DNA of 64,000 bases from contig NZ_WKJL01000028.1 in assembly GCF_009674565.1 (NCBI RefSeq), forward strand, positions 1 through 64,000, read 5' to 3'. The notes beneath the pieces are model-generated. The model was not told where the DNA came from, searched no databases, and worked only from the letters and a program-made list of their open reading frames with translations. Of the stretch, positions 43,935 through 53,198 are shown in pieces; the first letter of the stretch is position 1; the number at the start of each line of letters is the position of its first letter. The translations under genes were made by a program, and so were the position numbers. This DNA is from Duganella aquatilis. GTDB lineage: Bacteria; Pseudomonadota; Gammaproteobacteria; Burkholderiales; Burkholderiaceae_D.

Positions 43935-44563
43935 AATTCGCGATGGTCTACCTACGAGAAGTCTCCTTTGCAGCTAGGACGATCTATTGGTACTCGACAG
44001 ACTCCATACTTGAGCCAATGCAGAGTTAGTTCAGGTCAGTGTGATAAGGGGCACGAACATCTGCAACTGGCCAGAACTCGGAGGTCGTAGTGCGCATGCA
44101 GCACCTGCAAGTCCGGCGATACGCGTCTAGTGCAAAATCAAGTTGCGGAATATTGCGCACACCGCTGGTCACTGTCTGACGAAGGACATAGGGGCACCGA
44201 CCAAAGCCGGCGACTATTCGCGCGTTTTCCTTGACTCCAGCAGCAACCTCGTCCCGATTATTGGGAATCGGTGGCCTCTGCCCCGAAGCGCCTGTATGAC
44301 ATCTCCTCAGGAATGATCAACTTGGCCTGAAAAAGCACTAAGCCTTCACTTACAGACCGACGACGGATTAGGGGCGGAAGCGATATTCGCTAGCTGACCG
44401 TGCTATCGTGGCGTAGCGTGTGAAGGCATGTAAGCGTGTTTTGCACCTTACAGAAGCCACGATATACGCAGCACCGTTCAAGTCGTTAGCTATCGAAAAC
44501 ACACAATTAACACTACCAAAATCAAGCAACCAACACCCTAAAAAAGAGGGAATTGAAACCCAA
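43935..44563. other. Gene-free stretch between efflux and defence regions
   Basis: About 630 bases with frequent stops in all frames. No RNA gene, repeat or clear promoter is seen. Likely a junction between two acquired segments. Confidence 0.4.
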
Positions 44564-45187
44564 TCAAGCGACCAATGTCCTTACATGAGCCATTACTCTC
44601 GCCGCCAGATTAAAAAGATCATTTGCAGAAATTTGATGCTCTTCCGACAGTTTAAATACCTCTTCATGCTTACCGATACCTCTTCTACCTGGGTCTGGGT
44701 ATCGGCCCGCCCAATAAACAAAATGCGTCAACAGTTCCAAGATAGCTAGGTCTTTAATGTTAAGCTCTTTGATAAAGCTCGCTAGCTTGCGAAGCTGGTG
44801 ATGCTGATAATCCCGCTCGGATACTGAGTATGCATCAATACCATCGCGCAAAATAATCATAGCTTTCAAACACACTTCCAAACTATACCCGACTAACATC
44901 AGTGCCACAGCGCAGTATTGAGTGTCACAGATCCCTCGAATTTCAACAGGTGAATTTTCAAAGGCTGGCTCATGCTTTAAGAGAACGATTGCAGCTTGAG
45001 TCATTGCTTCAGCCTGAGCCAGCCATAAGATAGGATTCTTTAAGTCCTCGCTGGTCGGCGCTTTAAAGGGATCAATCTCAGCTCCGTGAGCCCCCGCTAG
45101 CATTGCCCAGCGCATCCAGGCTGAACGACTATAACCCCCAGGATCATTGCTGAACATGTCTCGGCTCGGTAAGGTTGGATCATGCAT
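44564..45187 (-). CDS. Hypothetical helical protein, possibly HEPN-like
   Basis: 207 residues from ATG at 45187, seven bases after GAGGAA; longer readings start at TTG 45220. Entirely helical. VGYSLEVCLKAMIILRDG followed by HHQLRKLASFIKEL resembles the HEPN pattern (S-x-E-x-x-LKA then H-x-L). No RX4-6H catalytic motif is obvious. Likely part of the defence block by position. Confidence 0.6.
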   Translation of the reverse strand: MHDPTLPSRDMFSNDPGGYSRSAWMRWAMLAGAHGAEIDPFKAPTSEDLKNPILWLAQAEAMTQAAIVLLKHEPAFENSPVEIRGICDTQYCAVALMLVGYSLEVCLKAMIILRDGIDAYSVSERDYQHHQLRKLASFIKELNIKDLAILELLTHFVYWAGRYPDPGRRGIGKHEEVFKLSEEHQISANDLFNLAARVMAHVRTLVA

Positions 45188-45290
45188 CTTGAGTTCCTCG
45201 TAACTTCTAAATATCGACAACTGGTAGATCTCTTTAGCGGTAACATACCAGTACTGGCTTGCGTGCCGTGATGATCGTAATCACCAGCCC

Positions 45291-46118
45291 TTAACTTCTA
45301 GAGTTCACGGCTGCTTTCGCAATGAACAACACAAATGGAGTGTAGACTGCTCTTCCATCCACGGGTTTGCTAACGCCTTTAGGTCTCGGCACCACACCTC
45401 TGAACTCCTCAGGAAAAGTGTAAATCGCACGAAAAACCGGTTTGGGCGTTAGTTCTGCGAGCTTAGTAGCACAGGCGTTTTGCATTTTTCTCAGATCTTT
45501 ATTTAGATCAGTGAATTTTGCTCTATCGGCATTCCGGCGTCCGACGACAACCATTAGTGCGATAGAAATGGGAGCTCGGTAACGCTTGATGTCCTCGCGC
45601 TGGCGTGCACGGAGGTAATTTTGAGCAGTGCCGGCCTGATCTAGAACCTTGGCCCAGCGGTCCCTGATTTGCTTCGTCACAGCAGGCGACTCGCAATTCA
45701 TACCGACCATTTTCAGTTCGACCGCTATGACTCGCCCTCCGTACCAAGCCAAAAAATCAACACGTCCATGCTTGGCACCCGGGGACAGATCACCTTCGTT
45801 CTTGTTCTCAATTGCAGCTAGACTTTGTTCCCTGTCTGAGCGGTCAATCCGGACCTCAGTCCTAGAGCGCGATGCTACTCGCGAAATTGCGGTGGCAAAC
45901 AGCCCAGACATGACGCGTTCATTGGCTCTAAGCGGTGGGTCCAAGTCAAAGCGTCCCTCCATGTTGCCTCCAGAAGTGACTGCCATCATCTCGAACATTG
46001 TTTGCCGATAATTCTCTGCTGCGACTTCTACCAAAACATTACGTAAAAATCTGTTCAGATCCCCAACATGGGAATTCCTTGCAGACTGACCGTTGAAACC
46101 CTTCATAATTTGAAGCAT
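45291..46118 (-). CDS. Putative PD-(D/E)XK nuclease-like protein
   Basis: 275 residues with AAGGA upstream. KHGRVDFLAWYGGRVIAVELK shows the core of a PD-(D/E)XK site: Asp in a strand, a hydrophobic strand and ExK. The N-terminal third is helical; the C-terminal third has basic segments (PRPKGVSKPVDGRAVYTP). Restriction-type or defence nuclease is a reasonable guess; the family is not recognised. Confidence 0.65.
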   Translation of the reverse strand: MLQIMKGFNGQSARNSHVGDLNRFLRNVLVEVAAENYRQTMFEMMAVTSGGNMEGRFDLDPPLRANERVMSGLFATAISRVASRSRTEVRIDRSDREQSLAAIENKNEGDLSPGAKHGRVDFLAWYGGRVIAVELKMVGMNCESPAVTKQIRDRWAKVLDQAGTAQNYLRARQREDIKRYRAPISIALMVVVGRRNADRAKFTDLNKDLRKMQNACATKLAELTPKPVFRAIYTFPEEFRGVVPRPKGVSKPVDGRAVYTPFVLFIAKAAVNSRS

Positions 46119-46162
46119 AGATTTCCTTCAGGGTATTTACGTAAATTTTTGTGAAAGTGCCT

Positions 46163-46537
46163 TTAGCGACGAGTTGCAATTTCTTTGATAACCCATGTAA
46201 CTTCGCGAGGACGACAGTAGAGGCATTGATAGTGATGAAGGACTTCAGTCCGAGTCACTGTGCGATCCTTATCGTCGTGACCTACCCAGCTACGGCCTTC
46301 TTCCTTACCTCGATAACTCGCATTGCCTTCGCCACAACTCGGGCAGCGGTTTCGTAGCAACCAGTGCCAGAATGTGACCCCAATAAAGAACAAGGCGCCG
46401 CAATAAATCCACAACTCCCAGCGTGCAAACAACCACCAGGACATGAACTCAACCCCAGCAGCTTTAGTAATGAGGAAACGCAGTCCAGCAGCTAACGCGA
46501 GAGCTATGATGCCACCCCACTTTGCAACAGATTCCAT
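46163..46537 (-). CDS. Membrane protein with zinc-ribbon-like Cys motifs
   Basis: 124 residues. Two membrane helices (about 8-28 and 38-60), then a cytoplasmic zinc-ribbon: CPSC near 67-70 and CLYC near 105-108 with a charged loop between them. Divergent from the SIR2-ATPase operon across a 16-bp palindrome. Function unknown. Confidence 0.65.
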   Translation of the reverse strand: MESVAKWGGIIALALAAGLRFLITKAAGVEFMSWWLFARWELWIYCGALFFIGVTFWHWLLRNRCPSCGEGNASYRGKEEGRSWVGHDDKDRTVTRTEVLHHYQCLYCRPREVTWVIKEIATRR

Positions 46538-46554
46538 AAATCCCTCTTAGTTGA

Positions 46555-46570
46555 ATTGCCATATGGCAAT
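46555..46570. promoter_or_regulatory. 16-bp perfect palindrome upstream of the defence operon
   Basis: ATTGCCATATGGCAAT, in the 239-base gap between the divergent zinc-ribbon gene and the SIR2-like gene, 17 bases before the former's start. A likely operator. Confidence 0.5.
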
Positions 46571-46776
46571 CTAATTTTAACGAGATATCTCGAAGACTGC
46601 CATACAAAGATTTACATCTCACGGTACTACTGGCATCCTGTTGTGCAGCTAATGCTGCACCGTCGAGTTACGAAACACTTTTTCCATTCATTGTCTTGCC
46701 ATTGCCTATGTGATAACGTAGGATGTTATTTAATAGCAATCTACTCTTGCTCAAACATAACTCAAGGAGCCTGTAA

Positions 46777-48480
46777 TTGCCGACAGCAGCATCCATTTCC
46801 GTCAGGGAAACGCTCGCGCTCTTTGACACTCAATTCTCGGGGCTAAGCAAGGGGACCGCTCAAGGTGAGTATGCATTTTGGCTAGGATCAGGCATTTCGC
46901 GTGAACGAGTTGTTGGACTGGATGGCGTCCTCGCCACGCTGATTGAGTTTCTGCAGAAAAAAGTTACGCCGGTACCAGCATGCGGATATAGAGCGGCCCT
47001 CGATAAGATTATTAGCATGGCGGCCCCTTCGGCGGCAGAGCAGGCACAAATCGACTACGCACAGCCAGCGACGAGTTGGCCATGCTTTAAGGACTTATTG
47101 AAGCGCTTGTGGAATCAGTATTCAGCAGTCTTGTCCGTTGAAATACCTGGCGAAAAGCTAGACTTCCTGCTTTGGGTGGGTTTGGATTTTCCGAAAACCT
47201 TCAGTGCTCAACAGCCGGATGCTGAACATCTTGCGATTGGAATGCTTGCTCTGGAGGGCGCTGTCTCTGAACTCGCCACTGCTAACTGGGATGGCTTACT
47301 TGAAGCAGCTATCCAGGAACTTGGATATGACAAAACGTTCTATCAAATTGTGGTAACTGGCGCGGAGGTTCGCAACCCTGCGGCAGCGGCTAATCTTTAC
47401 AAATTCCACGGCTGCGCACTAAGAGCTATCGATAATGAGGTTGAATATCGACCACTGCTGGTTGCTCGTACTGCTCAGATCACAGGCTGGAAGAGTAACG
47501 CAACGTTTAAGATCACTCGCGATCAGCTGAGCGCTCTCGTTCAAAGGCGCAAAACGCTTATGATTGGCATGTCCGCACAAGATGAAAACATCAAGCATCT
47601 CTTCGCGTCTATGAACGAGGTGAAGGGATGGAAATGGACTGACAAACCTAGTCCGATTGTTTTTTCCGCGCAGGAGTTGGGGGATGACCAGAAAAACGTC
47701 CTGATCGGAGCTTACGGAGAAGCAGAATATGAAGCGCACCGTGACGAGATATGTGAAGCTGCTCGATTCCAGGCGTATGCGAAGCCACTGCTTCTTGGCT
47801 TACTTCTCCATGTTCTAACTGCAAAACTAGAAATCCTTGCTAGCGTCGCTCCGGCCCCCAATCTCGACTTACCATCACGCGCAGCTATTGCTGATGGGCT
47901 TAAAATACTGCGCAACCGTATAGCGGAGGCAGGAAATGCGGACAGACTTGCGCTTGTAAGATCGATAGCGGCAAACCTAGCTCGTGCGCGCCATCAGCTT
48001 CAAAATGGGAGTAGTGATGTTGGTGTCCAGCCCTATTTTCCAATCGATACCGAGCCAGCACATCGGCTGGCCAACAAGCTCGCTTTGAAAAGCTCAGGAC
48101 AGCAAGAGGCCGCTGTAGCTTTGGGACTCATCGGAATGGAAGAACAAGCAACAAACTGGACATGCTCAGTAGATGATCCTTCACTTCCAACAACCGGAGC
48201 GCTTCGGCTTACTTCGACGAACGCAACCGCTCGGGTTTTCTTCGCAGCCAATGACGCTACGGTGACAAGCCTTCTCGATACTGGTGCGTTTGACGAAACG
48301 GATTCCGACGCAGTCATCGTCTGCTCCGGGAAAATCTCTGGACGGCAGCAGCGAAATCCGAGTGCTACTATGCGTACCGGCACATTAGGACCACGCTATA
48401 TCGCTTTTGGCCCACTACTGAATAGTGCTGATGACCTCGCAAAGCTACGAGATCAATTTCGAGGAGAGCTAGGATTATGA
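46777..48480 (+). CDS. SIR2-like NAD-binding effector of a three-gene defence operon
   Basis: 567 residues from TTG, with AAGGAG eight bases upstream. SIR2-like domain at about 30-310: FWLGSGIS (36-41 core), ATANWDGLLEAAI with Asn170/Asp172, YKFHGC with His211, and MIGMSAQDENIKHLF near 262-275. These are the NAD-binding and catalytic positions of defence SIR2 NADases. The C-terminal region (310-567) is of unknown fold. Its stop overlaps the next start (ATGA). Confidence 0.82.
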   Translation: MPTAASISVRETLALFDTQFSGLSKGTAQGEYAFWLGSGISRERVVGLDGVLATLIEFLQKKVTPVPACGYRAALDKIISMAAPSAAEQAQIDYAQPATSWPCFKDLLKRLWNQYSAVLSVEIPGEKLDFLLWVGLDFPKTFSAQQPDAEHLAIGMLALEGAVSELATANWDGLLEAAIQELGYDKTFYQIVVTGAEVRNPAAAANLYKFHGCALRAIDNEVEYRPLLVARTAQITGWKSNATFKITRDQLSALVQRRKTLMIGMSAQDENIKHLFASMNEVKGWKWTDKPSPIVFSAQELGDDQKNVLIGAYGEAEYEAHRDEICEAARFQAYAKPLLLGLLLHVLTAKLEILASVAPAPNLDLPSRAAIADGLKILRNRIAEAGNADRLALVRSIAANLARARHQLQNGSSDVGVQPYFPIDTEPAHRLANKLALKSSGQQEAAVALGLIGMEEQATNWTCSVDDPSLPTTGALRLTSTNATARVFFAANDATVTSLLDTGAFDETDSDAVIVCSGKISGRQQRNPSATMRTGTLGPRYIAFGPLLNSADDLAKLRDQFRGELGL

Positions 48481-49064
48481 GGACCTCTGACCACGTTCTC
48501 GAAATTCTCACAAAGGAGGGCGGCTATCGCCAACTGCCTAAGCCATTCAAGGTTGGCACTCTTCCCTTCGAGTTTACGCACGCACTCGTCGGTACTGATC
48601 GAGCTAATGATCTTGTTATTGTTATCGACCTCAATGACAATAACTTCGATGAGATGGCTACCAGAAAAGTAATGGCGCTAACGCGTGCTCTCGACGTGAT
48701 AGGATCGAAAAGACCTGTCACTGCGGTTCTCACATCAGGGAATCCGCACTCTAAAACGGTTCAAGCAATCAGTAAAGTATCCCGAGTCCTTCCGATTGGC
48801 TCACCAGTAGGTCCAAACGCAGTTAATTCCATACGTGAGTGGCTGTCTGTATTGCTGCCCTTAGTTCAGCAATCTTCAATTGAGGCAATGCTTAATTGGG
48901 CAACGGATCTTAGTGTCGCCACTCCAGCGCTTACCGGAAACGAATTCATGAAATCAGTTGTGGATGCTGCATTGCATGGCAAGGCTGCGGTAGAAACAGT
49001 ATTGGCCGATTCCATCACAAGTTCTATCGATACCGCCTTATCCGACAAGGGGGATAAAACATGA
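48477..49064 (+). CDS. Small middle protein of the SIR2-ATPase operon (LmuC-like by position)
   Basis: 195 residues, coupled by 4-nt overlaps to both neighbours. N-terminal half is alpha/beta (FTHALVGTDRANDLVIVIDL, then KRPVTAVLTSGNPHSKTVQA), the C-terminal half helical. No recognised catalytic motif. In Lamassu and ABC-three-component systems a small middle component sits between effector and SMC ATPase, and this gene fills that slot. Sequence homology is not established. Confidence 0.75.
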   Translation: MRTSDHVLEILTKEGGYRQLPKPFKVGTLPFEFTHALVGTDRANDLVIVIDLNDNNFDEMATRKVMALTRALDVIGSKRPVTAVLTSGNPHSKTVQAISKVSRVLPIGSPVGPNAVNSIREWLSVLLPLVQQSSIEAMLNWATDLSVATPALTGNEFMKSVVDAALHGKAAVETVLADSITSSIDTALSDKGDKT

Positions 49065-51517
49065 GCACTAGGCTGAGTCATCTCACCATAGAAAATTTCC
49101 GAAGTATACGAGGCAAGATTGACATACCACTTGATGCTCAGGTCGTGTTGATCCACGGAACAAACGGCATGGGAAAGACAAGTGTGCTTTCTGCAATCGA
49201 ACTTGGCCTAACTGGGAAAATAGCTCACCTTGCAGCTAACGGCTCTGGATATCAGGCGTATCTAAGCACACTCGACAGTGGCGGTGGCACCATCGAGCTC
49301 ACCACTACCGCCCCCCCAGGTGGCGTCGGCAATACGTCCGGAAAACTGTCATTCTCTGACAATAGCTTTATTCCAACGCCTGTCTTAGATGATAAAAGTG
49401 CGCGTTTTTTTGCGGAGCGCTGTTACTTGCCTCAGGCGACGCTAGGCCGGCTGCTAGAAGTTTATAACGCTAAAAATACTGGACCAGCTTCGCCATTGAC
49501 TCTGTTCGTAAAAGAATTACTAGGTCTCGACCCACTAGATGCATTGATTGATGGCCTGGACCATGCGTTCAATGTAACGCGTGTACGCAAGCTGGTGCCT
49601 GATTTCGTCAGTCTAGAGAAAACTAAGACGTCATTAGAGGAAGAAAGTGGGCGCACCGACTTAGCAATCGTGGAAGCAACAAAAATAGCCAACGAACGAT
49701 TAATCAGTTTGAACGAGGCGTTGCAATCATCGTTTATAACTCTGGACGAAGCCCCTACAATCGTCACCGCCGCTACTGATCTTGTCCAGCTCAAATCGCA
49801 GCTTGATTCTGTGCGCGACACTGACCGTCGGCTGACTGACCTAAGTCGGACTCGTTCTGAACTGCGAGCCTTGCAAGAAAGGTGGAAAGCACTTGCGACA
49901 GCGCCTTCTGGTCAGGACCAAGCGACTAAAGAAAAGGACGATTTGCTGGCAACCGAGGCGCTAGCTACATGGCAAGCAGGTCAAGGGCGCACGTTAGGCG
50001 AAGCAATCCAACTGGCCAGAACACACTTCTCCGACCTGCCTTCCTTTGAGGATGCTCCAGAGGAAAGTCGGTCTGAAGCTCAGCGACGTGCTCAAGCGGA
50101 GGCTGACAGGTGCGAGCGAATAATATCTAGCCACAATGTGGCCATTGCTCAGGTGGCAGACCTTAACGCAGTTGTGCAGAAGGCTTCGACGCGCATAGAT
50201 GAACTAAACGTTAGTCTTTCCGGAGCAGCAAGTGACGCAAAATCGCTGGCTAACTCGTTGGCCGGCCTGAGCGCTCATATTGGTGATGAGACCTGTCCGG
50301 TATGCAGCCGAAACTATGCAGAGTTAAGCGCTGGCTCCCTTTCTGCTCATGTAGCTGCCAAAATCGAATCTCTATCTAACCAAGCTGTACAGCTTCAAGC
50401 ACTAGCAGCATCACGCGCCGAAGAGACCACTCGTTTGGGAACCGCGCAGCGTGCCTTGCTCAGCGCAGTCAACAAGCAACTCTCTTCAGAGGATCTGGAA
50501 AAAATCACCCAGCGTAATACCCTAATGACAGGTCTGGTCCAAACGTTATCAAACCTAAAGGAAACCAGCGCAGAAACAATGAGGCTATTGAGTAGGGCGG
50601 CAACTGCCAGACAAGCAGTAATAACAGGTCGACGTCGCGATCAGCAGTTGGCTCAGCTGTTTCCCGAAGTAGAGACGGTGATAAACGAAATCTTACAAGT
50701 CTCCCACAATAGCTTCCAAAACATTGAGGATGCTCTTGCTGAGGCGAGTCGCGTCATTGATGAGCGCGTCTTACAAGTAGAGAGAATTGCATCCAGTAGG
50801 ATTAGGGCTGGCTCTGAATTGGATATGAGAATCCGTGACCTCGCACAAATCGCCACTTTGCGTTCCGCTCGCAGTGAAACCGTCACACGTATCAAAAAAC
50901 TTGAGGATGGTTTAAAGGAAATCGACAACACCCGTACTCGTTCCAAGAAGATTTCAGAAGCAGCCAGCAAAGTGCGATCAGACATCGTAACAAAAGTGTT
51001 CAATACATCGCTCAACAAAGCTTGGCGTGACCTATTCATGCGCCTAGCGCCATCCGAGCAATTCGTACCTGCCTTCCGACTCCCTGCTAGCAACAACGGG
51101 AAGGTCGAAGCTATACTCGAAACCCTACATCGATCCGGTAAGGCGTCCGGCTCGCCGGGGGCTATGCTTAGTCAAGGCAATCTCAACACTGCTGCGTTGA
51201 CACTTTTCCTTGCATTACACCTTTCCGTTCCAGTTCGTATGCCTTTGCTTCTACTTGACGATCCGGTTCAATCTATGGATGACGTTCACATCGCCCAATT
51301 CGCGGCACTTCTTCGTTCTTTGTCAAAAGGGTTAAATCGCCAAATAGTGATCGCAGTTCATGAGCGGGCACTCTTCGAGTACCTATCCCTTGAGCTAAGT
51401 CCCGCTTTCCCTGGCGATAGTCTAGTAACGGTTGAGATCGGTCGTGACTTCGATGGAAAATCCGCTGTCACTTCGCACACATTCACGTTTGAAGATGATC
51501 ATGCAATCGCTGCCTAG
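49061..51517 (+). CDS. SMC/Rad50-like ATPase with zinc hook (LmuB-like)
   Basis: 818 residues. Walker A HGTNGMGKTSVLS at 32-44; long coiled-coil arms (about 190-400 and 430-650) around a zinc hook CPVC at 412-415; ABC signature LSQGN at 703; Walker B LLLLDDP at 729-735 with D-loop SMDD; His767 as H-loop. All ATPase motifs are intact. With an SIR2 effector and small middle gene this matches the Lamassu-Sir2 or ABC-3C layout. Such systems sense invading DNA and trigger the effector. The match is by architecture, not a search. Confidence 0.85.
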   Translation: MSTRLSHLTIENFRSIRGKIDIPLDAQVVLIHGTNGMGKTSVLSAIELGLTGKIAHLAANGSGYQAYLSTLDSGGGTIELTTTAPPGGVGNTSGKLSFSDNSFIPTPVLDDKSARFFAERCYLPQATLGRLLEVYNAKNTGPASPLTLFVKELLGLDPLDALIDGLDHAFNVTRVRKLVPDFVSLEKTKTSLEEESGRTDLAIVEATKIANERLISLNEALQSSFITLDEAPTIVTAATDLVQLKSQLDSVRDTDRRLTDLSRTRSELRALQERWKALATAPSGQDQATKEKDDLLATEALATWQAGQGRTLGEAIQLARTHFSDLPSFEDAPEESRSEAQRRAQAEADRCERIISSHNVAIAQVADLNAVVQKASTRIDELNVSLSGAASDAKSLANSLAGLSAHIGDETCPVCSRNYAELSAGSLSAHVAAKIESLSNQAVQLQALAASRAEETTRLGTAQRALLSAVNKQLSSEDLEKITQRNTLMTGLVQTLSNLKETSAETMRLLSRAATARQAVITGRRRDQQLAQLFPEVETVINEILQVSHNSFQNIEDALAEASRVIDERVLQVERIASSRIRAGSELDMRIRDLAQIATLRSARSETVTRIKKLEDGLKEIDNTRTRSKKISEAASKVRSDIVTKVFNTSLNKAWRDLFMRLAPSEQFVPAFRLPASNNGKVEAILETLHRSGKASGSPGAMLSQGNLNTAALTLFLALHLSVPVRMPLLLLDDPVQSMDDVHIAQFAALLRSLSKGLNRQIVIAVHERALFEYLSLELSPAFPGDSLVTVEIGRDFDGKSAVTSHTFTFEDDHAIAA

Positions 51518-51520
51518 CTG

Positions 51521-51550
51521 CTACTCAAACAGTGGGCTATGAATTACCAT
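51521..51550 (-). pseudogene. Remnant start of a MazF/PemK-type toxin frame
   Basis: ATG overlaps the antitoxin stop in the order usual for mazEF (ATGGTAA), but the frame reads only MVIHSPLFE before TAG at 51521. The toxin has apparently been removed, probably when the neighbouring segment joined here. Confidence 0.4.
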
Positions 51551-51759
51551 TTCAATTCTGGTAGTTGAGTGTCTGACGGGTACGACGCTGTCTCCAATGT
51601 AATGTTCCGGCCGCCCTTGCAAGGTGTCAGAACAATCGTGCCGTCGTCTCGGAGACGGCAGCCTATCTCATCTCCTACGTGTAATCCGGCAGCTTCCAAA
51701 ATGGACTTGGGAATGCGAAGCCCCCCATCCGAGTTCCCCCAACGCGTTAGCCGTGTCAT
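51544..51759 (-). CDS. MazE/AbrB-type antitoxin without its toxin
   Basis: 71 residues from ATG at 51759 with AAGGAGGGG upstream; the longer frame to 51831 is not needed. TRLTRWGNSDGGLRIPKSIL then GLHVGDEIGCRLRDDGTIVL is the SpoVT/AbrB swapped-hairpin fold of MazE antitoxins. No toxin gene follows: the region downstream is the end of the ATPase gene on the other strand. Confidence 0.82.
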   Translation of the reverse strand: MTRLTRWGNSDGGLRIPKSILEAAGLHVGDEIGCRLRDDGTIVLTPCKGGRNITLETASYPSDTQLPELKW

Positions 51760-51944
51760 AGCCCCTCCTTCAGAAAAAGTATATACATTGAGTACACTGC
51801 TAAATTGGCACAGCCTTGCTACCGATGACATGTAATGCTGACTCCACAGCGCTTGCCAACAACGCTAAATCCAGTAAAGCAATCCTTAAGCGCATTGACA
51901 CAGTAGCGGGGCGACCAAACTACTAGGCCGCCCCGACATGACTA

Positions 51945-53198
51945 CTACTCTGCTAAAACCTCTCCAGTATCCGGATCTACGTTGCCGTCACCGCTTTGTA
52001 ATGCCAGCTGCCTCTCCAGCTCAATCTGCAATTGGGCCTGAAGTGCGGGCAAGTTAGCTTGGCAGAAGGATGTGGACACGCGCTCAGCAGGAGGATGATG
52101 GTCGCCCGGGTAGACGATGACTTTTTCCATCCATGTATTGCCGAGTTTTCTGTGCTCTGCCCACGGGATATTGATGTCGATTCTGAGCAGCTTGAAGATT
52201 GCCCGTGCAGCAGCGGACTTTGCTTTCTGAACAGCCAGTTTTGATGATCGTTTTAACAACTCACAGCCAGCCAGATCTTTGCCAGCAAGGTAGCCTTCTA
52301 CGATGTGACGGTTAACGTCGCTGAGCTTCGCCAGGTCTGTTTCCTTGGGTTTGTCAGTACGGAGCCGTTCATGCAGCCGAAGCCCTTTCTCGCGCACATA
52401 CTCATTGAAGAGATTTTCGTAGACGTCATCAGGATGGGCCGTAGCCCATGCGGTAGCAGGCTGCAGCTGGTGCTTACGCAGCCTCTCCACGGTCAAGGTC
52501 AGTTCTATCCGAACGACGTTGCGGACAAACGCAATCCGCGACTGATGCACCGGATCATTAGGATCACCTTCGATTGTGTCAATCGGTGAAGAGTATGCAC
52601 GAATGTTGAACCCACGTTGACGGAGGTATGCGGTGCGGCTGCCCTTCGACCCGACAGTAGACCCGCCGTACTGTGGTTTTTTGGTCTTGGCCTTCGAGTC
52701 GTTTTTTGGCTTGATTACGGGGAAGAACTGTTCAAAACGATGAGCTATCTCACCGAGAATCGATTGAGCATCGCGCCCTGCGGGCACCGGCACTAAGTAG
52801 GTTATTGTCGCGCTATTGGCCTGCATGTCCTCCACGCTGAGTAGATTCAGAGCATCGCGGGGAACCCCGTGTTTAGCGAGGAATGTTTTGAACAAATCCA
52901 GCGCCACCAGATTGGCGGCGTAGCAGCTGTGCCCAAGTTCAGCGTTCTGCCCGACGGTCGCATTTGGAATGTTGAAATCTCCGATCAGCGCGGTCGGCAC
53001 GAGCTCGGCGTCAGTGACCACCTTGAATCGCATTCCGTTGCGCGTGAGCGGACTGGGAACGGTCTGCCATGAGTGGAACGGGGTAAGCGGGCCTGGAGCC
53101 TTCGGCTTGAATCGACCTGTGCAAACCACTGGAATGTGTTCAAGCATTGCCTTCGGCAAGGCTGAGAGGTTGAGAATAGACTTGATTGAGTCGGTCAT
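51945..53198 (-). CDS. Phage/plasmid replication protein, II/X-like
   Basis: 417 residues. The middle region AYLRQRGFNIRAYSSPID followed by FVRNVVRIELTLTVERLRKH resembles the conserved core of filamentous-phage gene II/X-type replication initiators. C-terminal part helical and basic, ending DPDTGEVLAE. Upstream lies a 489-base gene-free region with a strong hairpin that could be its origin. I am not certain of the family. Confidence 0.62.
   Translation of the reverse strand: MTDSIKSILNLSALPKAMLEHIPVVCTGRFKPKAPGPLTPFHSWQTVPSPLTRNGMRFKVVTDAELVPTALIGDFNIPNATVGQNAELGHSCYAANLVALDLFKTFLAKHGVPRDALNLLSVEDMQANSATITYLVPVPAGRDAQSILGEIAHRFEQFFPVIKPKNDSKAKTKKPQYGGSTVGSKGSRTAYLRQRGFNIRAYSSPIDTIEGDPNDPVHQSRIAFVRNVVRIELTLTVERLRKHQLQPATAWATAHPDDVYENLFNEYVREKGLRLHERLRTDKPKETDLAKLSDVNRHIVEGYLAGKDLAGCELLKRSSKLAVQKAKSAAARAIFKLLRIDINIPWAEHRKLGNTWMEKVIVYPGDHHPPAERVSTSFCQANLPALQAQLQIELERQLALQSGDGNVDPDTGEVLAE

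Noticed and set aside
43935-44563. CRISPR array or small RNA in the gene-free stretch
   Set aside because: No repeated units of constant spacing and no terminator-like hairpin were found.
44420-44749. 109-codon plus-strand frame
   Set aside because: Half is antisense to the HEPN-like gene, with no ribosome site or recognisable motif.
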